A stretch of 12,334 nt of DNA from Chloroflexota bacterium (GTDB taxonomy: Bacteria; Chloroflexota; Limnocylindria; Limnocylindrales; CSP1-4): the NCBI GenBank assembly GCA_004298915.1, contig SCTE01000226.1:1-12334 (forward strand), written 5' to 3'. This document shows, piece after piece, positions 6,999 to 12,334 of this stretch. The translations under genes were made by a program, and so were the position numbers. The notes under the pieces were generated by a model. That model was not told where the DNA came from. It saw nothing but the letters and a program-made list of their open reading frames with translations, and searched no databases. Positions within the stretch are counted from its first letter, which is position 1. Each line of letters starts with the position of its first letter.

Positions 6999-7484
6999 TC
7001 AATGCGCCGGCGCGCAGCACGAACAGCCACCTTCGACGACCCCGGTGACAGCAGCCGCAGCGTCGCAGCACGGGCCGCCCAGGTCGATGACCGAGAGGGC
7101 GGATCGACTCGCCAATGGACCCGCAGCTCGAGAGGGCTCGGTCACGTGCCGCTCGAGGTCGGCCAGGCGCGCGTCGAGCTCGCGAAGGCGAGCCATCCGC
7201 GCGGTGACGTCGGCCCGTCGCTCGGCGATCAGCCGCGGAAGCTCCGACCCGGTCGTGGCGCAGTGCCCGGAATGGCACCACGAGGCGAGCTGCGCGGCCT
7301 CGTCGAGCGGAAGCTCGAGCCGCCGCAGGTCGATGAGGAGCCGCAGGTGCTCGACATCGGCCATCGTGTACTCCCGGTAGCCGTTGTCCTGGCGAGCCGG
7401 GCGGGGGAGCCATCCCTCGCGCTCGTAGAACCGCACCGTATCGGCCGGCACGCCGACCCGTTCCGCCAGTTCCCCGATCTTCAT
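6999..7484 (-). CDS. MerR-family transcriptional regulator, cysteine-rich
   Basis: A 161-residue MerR-type regulator. MKIGELAERVGVPADTVRFY starts the winged-helix domain, and the wing continues as NGYREYTMADVEHLRLL (34-50). A long dimerisation helix spans about 80-115. Cysteines sit at positions used by thiol- or metal-sensing members: Cys70 and Cys75 (WCHSGHC), Cys139/Cys140, and a tail GGCSCCAPAH with Cys154, Cys156 and Cys157. A metal or thiol/redox signal is likely, the exact one unknown. It is the last gene of a minus-strand operon, its ATG lying 2 bp after the stop of the DUF2652-SRPBCC gene. A MerR-type promoter with a 19-bp spacer ends 4 nt before the ATG, so autoregulation and a leaderless transcript are likely. 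Confidence 0.92.
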   Translation of the reverse strand: MKIGELAERVGVPADTVRFYEREGWLPRPARQDNGYREYTMADVEHLRLLIDLRRLELPLDEAAQLASWCHSGHCATTGSELPRLIAERRADVTARMARLRELDARLADLERHVTEPSRAAGPLASRSALSVIDLGGPCCDAAAAVTGVVEGGCSCCAPAH

Positions 7485-7486
7485 CG

Positions 7487-8614
7487 TCACACTGAACCTT
7501 GGAGTGACTCGAATGTCAAGGGCCTGGACGACGAGATCCGGTCCGCCTCCTCGAACCCTGGCATTGCCGTCGGCCCAGCTTCGAAGATCGCGGCGAGCCG
7601 ATCGAGCGCGGCAGTTCGTTCCGCCATCGCCCGGTCGATGACCGACGGCTCCGGCACCGTGTCGCTCGCGACGGACCATTGCACGCGGATCCGCGTCCCG
7701 TGGTCCACGCGCTCGAGGTCGAGCGTCGCCTCGACCGGACCGATGCCCGGCACCGCGAGCCGCCAGCCAGCGTGCTCGTACGGCTGCCAGTCCACGATCT
7801 CCTCGATCATCGCGAGCCTGCCCGAGATGCACTGGCTGGTCGCCCCGACGCCTCGCATGCCACCGACGAGCGCTTCCTCGATCGCGATCGGGCCCTCCCA
7901 GTGCGGCCGAAGCACCGGCGAGGTGAGGTACGCCCAGGCCTCGCCCGGCTCGGTCTCGAGGTCCACCGTGAGGTTCAGCACCGGCTGGGTGCCGCCGGCC
8001 AGCTGCCGTCGCCGGCTCGCGGAGTGCCACCGCTGCTCCAGGTCGAGCGCATAGGTACGCACGTCGCCCAGGTGCTCGAAGGTCTCGGCTTCTTCGACGA
8101 GGGCAAGCACCACGGGATCGAGACCCAACGCCTTGACCGCCTCCTCCGTGAACAGCGCAAACCCATGCGATCGGGAGGCGGCCGCCCCGGTTCCCTTGAG
8201 CAGGCGGTGGACCAGGATGACCGACGACCCCGCGAGCTCCTCGCGACCGGCGATGACCGTTCGGACGAAGGATCCATGGTGGACCAGCAGCTTGAGGTCG
8301 AGGCGCGGCGCCAGGCCGCACGCCTTGCAGGTGCAGGTCGTCGCTGCTTCGATGCTCCGCAATCGGCGTCGGAATGCGAGATAGGCCGCCTCGAGCGCGT
8401 CGACGAGGAGCGCCGGGTCTGCACGTCCGTCCTCCGCGTACAGGAAGGCCGCGTCACCCTCGAGCTTCGTGAGGCGGAATGGCGGCTCGAGACGGCCGAC
8501 GATCGTTTCGAGGAGGTCCCCGGCGATCGTCGGCGCGTGCTCGATCTCGCCGTTCGCGAGGTAGGCGGTATAGCCCGTCAGGTCGGCAATGACCAGCAGC
8601 CCGGTCTCAGCCAC
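7487..8614 (-). CDS. DUF2652 (nucleotidyl cyclase-like) - SRPBCC fusion protein
   Basis: A 375-residue two-domain protein. Residues 1-200 match DUF2652, a relative of class III nucleotidyl cyclase domains: IADLTGYT (9-16) mirrors the cyclase DxxGFT motif with metal-ligand candidate Asp11, and LEGDAAF (51-57) supplies the second candidate, Asp54. CTCKACG (94-100) with three cysteines is typical of DUF2652. Residues about 210-345 form an SRPBCC (START/Bet v1-like) domain, whose fold binds hydrophobic ligands. Whether it makes a cyclic nucleotide is unknown. The GTG start at 8614 overlaps the preceding SRPBCC gene by 8 nt, and merR follows 2 bp after the stop. The last codons double as part of the merR promoter/operator. 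No membrane segments are seen, so it is presumably cytoplasmic. Confidence 0.83.
   Translation of the reverse strand: MAETGLLVIADLTGYTAYLANGEIEHAPTIAGDLLETIVGRLEPPFRLTKLEGDAAFLYAEDGRADPALLVDALEAAYLAFRRRLRSIEAATTCTCKACGLAPRLDLKLLVHHGSFVRTVIAGREELAGSSVILVHRLLKGTGAAASRSHGFALFTEEAVKALGLDPVVLALVEEAETFEHLGDVRTYALDLEQRWHSASRRRQLAGGTQPVLNLTVDLETEPGEAWAYLTSPVLRPHWEGPIAIEEALVGGMRGVGATSQCISGRLAMIEEIVDWQPYEHAGWRLAVPGIGPVEATLDLERVDHGTRIRVQWSVASDTVPEPSVIDRAMAERTAALDRLAAIFEAGPTAMPGFEEADRISSSRPLTFESLQGSV
7489..7519 (-). promoter_or_regulatory. MerR-type promoter/operator in front of merR
   Basis: Read on the minus strand, -35 TTGACA (7519-7514), a 19-bp spacer and -10-like CAGTGT (7494-7489). The 19-nt imperfect dyad CATTCGAGTCACTCCAAGG (7515-7497) overlaps the -35 box and the spacer. 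The long spacer with an internal dyad is the hallmark of MerR-activated promoters. It aligns without gaps to the copy at 9124-9154 (23 of 31 positions identical). The site lies inside the last codons of the DUF2652-SRPBCC gene. The predicted start point falls on or beside the merR ATG at 7484. Confidence 0.68.
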
Positions 8615-9077
8615 CGGTGGCCTGCGATGGCTCGGCGTCGGAGCGCGACTCGAGGATTCGCTTCAGGGCGGTGAGCTCGGCCGCTTCGCCGGAGCGCACT
8701 TCGCCGGCCATGAGCGGCTCGATGAGCCGCCTCCAACCGCGAAGGACCATCTTCCCGGCCGACGTCACTCGCGTGCGCCCGCCATCGATCGGCTCGAATC
8801 CGAGCCGCGCCTGCCAGTCAAGGGGTCCGCCGGGTTCTGTCCGATATTCCACGGCTCCCTGGTCGAGGGCCGCGACCCGCATCGTGAGCCGCGTCGACAT
8901 CGGGCCCTTCTTGATCAGGTACCGATATCGACTGTCCACCCGCACCGCGCCGGGGGTCAGCACTTCGATGTCGGCGACATCGCCCATCCATTCGCGGTGG
9001 GTCGACGGGTCCACCGCGAACTGGGCGACCTCGGCCTGCGGTCGATCGATGACGACTTCCGAATCGTACGTGATCAC
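8607..9077 (-). CDS. SRPBCC (polyketide cyclase/dehydrase-like) protein
   Basis: A 156-residue single-domain SRPBCC protein: a START-like helix-grip fold beginning EVVIDRPQAEVAQFAVDPS (8-26) and followed by HREWMGDV, the usual N-terminal strand and helix in which a tryptophan follows a domain-entry motif. Such proteins bind hydrophobic ligands or act as polyketide cyclase-like enzymes; no ligand can be assigned. The start is the GTG at 9077, preceded by AGGAG (plus-strand 9085-9089) with 7-nt spacing. The frame stays open far upstream, antisense to fumC, but that part is a shadow. It is the first gene of the SRPBCC / DUF2652-SRPBCC / merR operon and overlaps the next start by 8 nt. A MerR-type promoter lies about 40 nt upstream. 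The neighbouring fusion protein carries the same domain type. Confidence 0.82.
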   Translation of the reverse strand: MITYDSEVVIDRPQAEVAQFAVDPSTHREWMGDVADIEVLTPGAVRVDSRYRYLIKKGPMSTRLTMRVAALDQGAVEYRTEPGGPLDWQARLGFEPIDGGRTRVTSAGKMVLRGWRRLIEPLMAGEVRSGEAAELTALKRILESRSDAEPSQATGG

Positions 9078-9095
9078 GGTTGATCTCCTGCCTCG

Positions 9096-9115
9096 GGCCG
9101 GTCGACGGACCGGCC
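9096..9115 (-). other. Perfect hairpin in the 5' leader of the SRPBCC operon
   Basis: The 8-bp arms GGCCGGTC (9096-9103) and GACCGGCC (9108-9115) close a 4-nt loop. The hairpin lies just after the predicted transcription start (near 9117) of the MerR-type promoter and ends 6 nt before the Shine-Dalgarno sequence. It may stabilise the 5' end of the mRNA or modulate initiation; its role is inferred. Confidence 0.5.
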
Positions 9116-9123
9116 TCGACGGC

Positions 9124-9154
9124 ATCCTGCACCTTGAAGTCGCTCCAAGGTCAA
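9124..9154 (-). promoter_or_regulatory. MerR-type promoter/operator of the SRPBCC operon
   Basis: Read on the minus strand, -35 TTGACC (9154-9149), a 19-bp spacer and -10 CAGGAT (9129-9124). The dyad CCTTGGAGCGACTTCAAGG (9150-9132) overlaps the -35 box and fills the spacer, with outer arms ACCTTG/CAAGGT perfectly inverted. The geometry is that of MerR-activated promoters, and the sequence is near-identical in layout to the copy in front of merR. Transcription would begin near 9117, giving a leader of about 40 nt before the GTG at 9077. Confidence 0.75.
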
Positions 9155-9251
9155 TACCCGAATTTCGGCGCAGGTCGCGGGCGGCGCATGAGAGCGCCAT
9201 ACTCCGCTCGTGAGCAACGAGACGGCCAGCGGCGCGACCAACGCGGCCCCC

Positions 9252-9258
9252 GGGAGGA
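9252..9258 (+). promoter_or_regulatory. Ribosome binding site deciding the fumC start
   Basis: GGGAGGA lies 5 nt before the ATG at 9264. The alternative in-frame GTG at 9210 has no such site and would add 18 residues that look unlike the fumarase N terminus. A CATACT hexamer at 9198-9203 could be a -10 box whose start point falls near 9210, so a leaderless GTG form is not excluded. Confidence 0.6.
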
Positions 9259-9263
9259 CTCGC

Positions 9264-10646
9264 ATGGAATCCGACTCGATGGGGTCGATCGACGTTCCGG
9301 CGGGTCACTACTGGGGTGCCCAGACCCAACGCAGCCTCCACCACTTCGCGATCAGCCACGACACGATGCCGCCCGGCATCATCCAAGCGTTCGGCGTCCT
9401 GAAGCGCGCCGCGGCGGAGGTCAACGGAGCGCTCGGCCTCCTCGCGCCCGTCAAGCGCGATCTGATCGTGCGGGCCGCGGACGAGGTGGCCTCCGGAGCC
9501 CTGGCCGCCGAGTTCCCGCTCCGCGTCTGGCAGACCGGCTCGGGCACCCAGTCGAACATGAACGTCAACGAGGTCATCGCCAGCCGTGCGAATGAGCTCG
9601 CCACCGGCACGCGCGGCGGCAAGAGCCCCATCCACCCCAACGATGACGTCAACCGCAGCCAGTCGAGCAACGACACGTTCCCGACCGCGCTCCACATGGC
9701 CGTGGCCATGGCGATCGTCGAGGACCTGATCCCGAGCGTCCGCGCCGTGCGTGACGCCCTCGATGCCAAGGCATCGACGTTCGCGGCGATCGTCAAGATC
9801 GGCCGGACGCACCTTCAGGACGCCGTCCCGCTCACGCTCGGCCAGGAATTCAGCGGCTACGTCGCTCAACTGGACGGTGGCATTGCCCGCCTCGAGGCGG
9901 CCCTCCCGGGCCTGTATGAGATCGCGCTCGGCGGCACGGCGGTCGGGACCGGCCTGAACGCCCACCCGGAGTTCGCGGATCGCGTCGCCCGGCGGATCGC
10001 GGACCTGACGGGCCTCCCGTTCGTCACGGCCCCGAACAAGTTCCAGGCGCTCGCGGGGCAGGAGGCGACGGTCTTCGCATCGGCGGCCCTCAAGACCCTG
10101 GCCACGAGCCTCATGAAGATCGCCAACGACATCCGCTGGCTCGGCTCCGGGCCGCGGGCCGGCCTCGGTGAGCTGATCCTGCCGGAGAATGAGCCCGGCT
10201 CCTCGATCATGCCCGGCAAGGTGAACCCGACCCAGTCCGAGATGCTGACGATGGTCTGCGTCCAGGTGTTCGGTTACGACGCGGCCATCACCGTTGCCGG
10301 CTCGCAGGGCAACTTCGAATTGAATGTGTTCAAGCCGGTCATCGCGCATGACCTGCTCCACGGGATCGAGCTCCTGACCGATGGCTGCCGCTCCTTCCGC
10401 GAGTTCTGTGTGGAAGGCCTCGAGGCCGACATCGTGCGCATCGGGGCCAACGTCAACAGCTCGCTGATGCTCGTCACGGCCCTGGCGCCGTCGATCGGCT
10501 ACGACAAGGCTGCCGAGATCGCCAAGAAGGCCCACCACGAAGGCACGACCCTCCGAGAGGCGGCCCTGGCGCTCGGTTACCTGAGCGCCGAGGCGTTCGA
10601 CGCGGCCATCGATCCGGCCGCGATGACGCGACCCGGCTCGGACTGA
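9264..10646 (+). CDS. fumC: Fumarate hydratase, class II
   Basis: A 460-residue protein of the usual length for class II fumarase, the iron-independent tetrameric enzyme that interconverts fumarate and L-malate in the TCA cycle. The N terminus DSMGSIDVPAGHYWGAQTQRS matches the family closely. Conserved substrate-site segments are GSGTQSNMNVNEV, the HPNDDVNRSQSSNDTFPTA region, and GRTHLQDAVPLT with Thr182/His183. The superfamily signature GSSIMPGKVNP is at 312-322, with the catalytic serine in its SS pair. The ATG at 9264 has a strong Shine-Dalgarno (GGGAGGA). It diverges from the SRPBCC operon with a 186-bp shared upstream region, and a small membrane protein gene follows 11 bp after its stop. 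Confidence 0.96.
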   Translation: MESDSMGSIDVPAGHYWGAQTQRSLHHFAISHDTMPPGIIQAFGVLKRAAAEVNGALGLLAPVKRDLIVRAADEVASGALAAEFPLRVWQTGSGTQSNMNVNEVIASRANELATGTRGGKSPIHPNDDVNRSQSSNDTFPTALHMAVAMAIVEDLIPSVRAVRDALDAKASTFAAIVKIGRTHLQDAVPLTLGQEFSGYVAQLDGGIARLEAALPGLYEIALGGTAVGTGLNAHPEFADRVARRIADLTGLPFVTAPNKFQALAGQEATVFASAALKTLATSLMKIANDIRWLGSGPRAGLGELILPENEPGSSIMPGKVNPTQSEMLTMVCVQVFGYDAAITVAGSQGNFELNVFKPVIAHDLLHGIELLTDGCRSFREFCVEGLEADIVRIGANVNSSLMLVTALAPSIGYDKAAEIAKKAHHEGTTLREAALALGYLSAEAFDAAIDPAAMTRPGSD

Positions 10647-10657
10647 GTCCCGATCGC

Positions 10658-11098
10658 GTGTACGGGCTGCGCCTCCTCGCCCGGGTTACGCTCGGCCTCG
10701 GCCTCCTGCTCCTCGCCGTCGGCGTCGTCCTGACCGGCGGGTCGGCCGTCGTGGCCGGTGACTGGTGGCTCGCGCGTCAACCCTGGATCGGCATCGGCCT
10801 CACGTCGCTGATCTGGGGTCTGGCGGTGATCGGCCTGGTCGGACTGTTGCTGAACGTCATCGAGCCGATCGGCAGGGTGCGGATCCTGGCCATCCCGCCC
10901 GCCCTGCTCGTCGTTGTCGTCTGGCTCGTGGCGTACATGGCGCCGCTCAGCGGCGCGTGCTGCGAGCAACCGGAACGCGACATGGCCACGCTCCTGTACT
11001 CCCAGCCCCAGGCCCTGGCGCTCCTGATCGTCGGCACGCTGGCAATCCTGCTGCCACTCGCCATCGCCCGACGCCGGCTCGCCGACCGCCGGAAGTGA
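10658..11098 (+). CDS. Small four-helix membrane protein, function unknown
   Basis: A 146-residue hydrophobic protein not recognised as a known family. Four transmembrane segments are evident at about residues 7-31, 46-66, 77-95 and 117-137, with a basic C-terminal end (ARRRLADRRK). A pair of cysteines, Cys101-Cys102, lies in the loop between helices 3 and 4. The start is taken as the GTG at 10658, 11 bp after the fumC stop; no strong Shine-Dalgarno is visible. The tight spacing suggests co-transcription with fumC, but nothing links its role to fumarase. Strong codon bias and continuous hydrophobic periodicity support a real gene. Confidence 0.72.
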   Translation: MYGLRLLARVTLGLGLLLLAVGVVLTGGSAVVAGDWWLARQPWIGIGLTSLIWGLAVIGLVGLLLNVIEPIGRVRILAIPPALLVVVVWLVAYMAPLSGACCEQPERDMATLLYSQPQALALLIVGTLAILLPLAIARRRLADRRK

Positions 11099-11109
11099 CG
11101 CTGCGTCGG

Positions 11110-11148
11110 GCCGTGATCGGCGGGGCGGTCGCGATCACCCTTCACGGC
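11110..11148. terminator. Possible bidirectional terminator between convergent genes
   Basis: The 72-bp gap between the membrane protein gene and the TfoX-like gene holds two mutually exclusive stems: GTGATCG (11113-11119) with CGATCAC (11132-11138), and GCCGTGA (11110-11116) with TCACGGC (11142-11148). There is no T tract, so this is only a candidate based on position and symmetry. Confidence 0.4.
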
Positions 11149-11170
11149 GCCGGGACCGGGCCCCGACCGC

Positions 11171-11536
11171 CTACTTCTTCTTGGGCGGCATCGATCGGGT
11201 GAATTCGAGGGCCTTGGTCAGCCATCCGTCCACGCCGGCGTCGTCGGCGGCCACATTCGGCGGCAGGACCACGTAGCGGCCCATCGAACGACCGGGCATC
11301 GGCTCGAACGCATGCGCGCCCGGGAGTTCGAGGAGTGCCTCGCGGTCCGGCTCCGATACGCGCACCCACCACTCGTCGGCGAACAGGCCCGTCGCCATGT
11401 TGCCGTTGATCCAGGCGCAGCGGTAACCGAACATCGGCTTGATGACCACGTCAGGGGCCGCGTGTCGATCGAGGACCGCGTTGAACCGCTCGACCACCTC
11501 GGGCGACGTCTTCGTGAACTTCGGCATCTCAGGCAC
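11171..11536 (-). CDS. TfoX/Sxy N-terminal domain protein
   Basis: A protein of about 121 residues matching the TfoX N-terminal domain: KPMFGYRCAWINGNMATGLF near the N-terminal third, then WWVRVSEPDREALLEL, and FEPMPGRSMGRYVVLP towards the C terminus. It ends in a lysine-rich tail (PPKKK). Full-length TfoX/Sxy is a competence regulator, but stand-alone N-terminal-domain proteins are widespread, lack the C-terminal domain and have no proven role. The GTG at 11536 is preferred because a GGGAG sequence lies 8 nt upstream; the GTG at 11545 and the ATG at 11527 (giving MPKFTKTSPE) are alternatives. It lies only a few bases after the metallophosphoesterase stop on the same strand, so the two are probably co-transcribed. 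Confidence 0.83.
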   Translation of the reverse strand: MPEMPKFTKTSPEVVERFNAVLDRHAAPDVVIKPMFGYRCAWINGNMATGLFADEWWVRVSEPDREALLELPGAHAFEPMPGRSMGRYVVLPPNVAADDAGVDGWLTKALEFTRSMPPKKK

Positions 11537-11551
11537 GGCAGGCACTCCCGA

Positions 11552-12334
11552 TCAATGGCACATCCCGCTGCTCGTGTCGGTGAATGTTCCACCCGGGACC
11601 GGCACGAACGTCGACTCCCACGAATCATCCGCGAGCGTCAACTTCAGGACACCGAACGTCTGGTCGCTGTGGACGACCGAATTGGGGATCGGCTTGCCAA
11701 CGGCCCGCAGGCCGCGGCCACCGGTGCCGACCACGATCTCGACGATCCCGATCGGATCGGCCTTTCCGGCCGGCGTCTGGGGGCCGAACCGCTCGTAGTC
11801 ATGGTCGTGGCCGTTGATCACGAGCTCGGCACCGGCGTCGTAGAGCGCCTGCCAGATCGGCGTCATCGAAACGAAGTTGCCGTGCTCGCCGGAGCTGAAA
11901 CGCGGGTGATGCCAGATGGCGAGCGCGCACCGCGTCGGATTGGCGGCGAGATCGGCACGGAGCCATTGCTCCTGCGGAGATCCAGCTCGACAGCCACCGA
12001 CGGTATTGCAGTTGCTGTTGAGGACGTACACGCGCCAGGTGCCGACCTGTCGGGCGTACCAGCCCTCGGATGGATCGCCGGCGGCGGTCCCGAAATACCC
12101 GAAGTAGCCCGCGGCGTCCCTGGTCAGGTAGTCGTGATTGCCGATTGCCGGCAGCGTCCGGTCGAGAAAGCGACCCCAGGTCGGCTCGTAGCAGTCACGG
12201 AAGTTCGCTGCCGTGCCGTCCTCGTAGGCATTGTCGCCAGCGGTGAAGACCGTTCCCTCGATCCCGGCAATCAGGTCGGCCGTCGCCGAATCGTCCGTGC
12301 TCGCACAGGTCGCGATGTCGCCGGCTCCGACCAG
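11552..12334 (-). CDS. Metallophosphoesterase (calcineurin-like, acid phosphatase type), C-terminal part
   Basis: The frame is open to the window edge, so the N terminus is missing; 260 residues are seen. The dimetal phosphoesterase motifs occur in order: GAGDIATC (Asp6), GDNAYEDG (Asp34, Asn35), GNHDY (Asn66, His67), WHHPRFSS (His142) and NGHDHDYERF (His176, His178). GDNAYEDG and the HDHDYER ending are typical of purple-acid-phosphatase-like bacterial enzymes, which are usually exported, but the signal-peptide region is outside the window. Several cysteines (for example CNTVGGC, and another pair near the N terminus) would suit disulfides in an extracytoplasmic protein. It hydrolyses phosphomonoesters or diesters; the substrate is unknown. 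The TfoX-like gene follows on the same strand. Confidence 0.9.
   Translation of the reverse strand: MVGAGDIATCASTDDSATADLIAGIEGTVFTAGDNAYEDGTAANFRDCYEPTWGRFLDRTLPAIGNHDYLTRDAAGYFGYFGTAAGDPSEGWYARQVGTWRVYVLNSNCNTVGGCRAGSPQEQWLRADLAANPTRCALAIWHHPRFSSGEHGNFVSMTPIWQALYDAGAELVINGHDHDYERFGPQTPAGKADPIGIVEIVVGTGGRGLRAVGKPIPNSVVHSDQTFGVLKLTLADDSWESTFVPVPGGTFTDTSSGMCH

Noticed and set aside
7485..8321. Extension of the merR frame upstream through the fusion gene
   Set aside because: MKIGELAERVG is the normal MerR N terminus; the upstream residues are an out-of-frame reading of the DUF2652-SRPBCC gene.
9078..10538. N-terminal extension of the SRPBCC frame antisense to fumC
   Set aside because: It is a mirror frame of the conserved fumarase; the GTG at 9077 has a good Shine-Dalgarno and a promoter in front of it.
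1..12334. CRISPR arrays, tRNA/rRNA genes, insertion sequences, attachment sites
   Set aside because: No regularly spaced repeats, cloverleaf-like sequences, transposase or integrase motifs or long terminal inverted repeats were seen on either strand.

Overview
This is a GC-rich window (about two thirds G+C by eye) with short intergenic gaps, start/stop overlaps (GTGA, ATGA) and many GTG starts. Together with a SAM-I riboswitch, a DUF4395 protein, a DUF2652 protein and a zinc-ribbon threonine synthase, this fits a Chloroflexota bacterium (Limnocylindria/Ellin6529-like). An actinobacterial origin is possible. The taxonomic call is an inference from gene content only. No rRNA, tRNA, IS element, phage gene or CRISPR array was seen.

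Left part (1-2723). The C-terminal half of an NCS1 nucleobase/ureide permease converges, across a strong hairpin, on a two-gene minus-strand operon: a manganese ureohydrolase (agmatinase/guanidinobutyrase-like), then, through a GTGA overlap, a CE4/NodB-fold hydrolase of the PuuE/HpPgdA type. Import, ring opening and urea release would suit catabolism of a cyclic ureide or guanidino compound.

Centre (2740-6941). A sigma-70-like promoter, a complete SAM-I riboswitch and an intrinsic terminator precede a translationally coupled pair. The first gene is a QueF-family (T-fold) protein that contains no cysteine, so it lacks the nitrile-reductase nucleophile. The second is a zinc-ribbon threonine synthase. 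A DUF4395 membrane protein with a CxxC motif and a sarcosine-oxidase-like flavoprotein follow on the same strand.

Right-centre (6999-9154). A minus-strand operon encodes an SRPBCC protein, a DUF2652 (nucleotidyl-cyclase-like)-SRPBCC fusion, and a cysteine-rich MerR regulator. Two nearly matching MerR-type promoter/operators with 19-bp spacers lie upstream of the operon and immediately upstream of merR. The second is embedded in the last codons of the fusion gene. This is probably an autoregulated sensory module.

Right end (9264-12334). Class II fumarase, followed 11 bp later by a small four-helix membrane protein, converges on a minus-strand pair: a metallophosphoesterase (cut by the window edge) and a TfoX N-terminal-domain protein.

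The strongest candidates for something undescribed are the cysteine-less QueF homologue tied to thrC under SAM control, and the MerR/DUF2652/SRPBCC operon with its twin operators.
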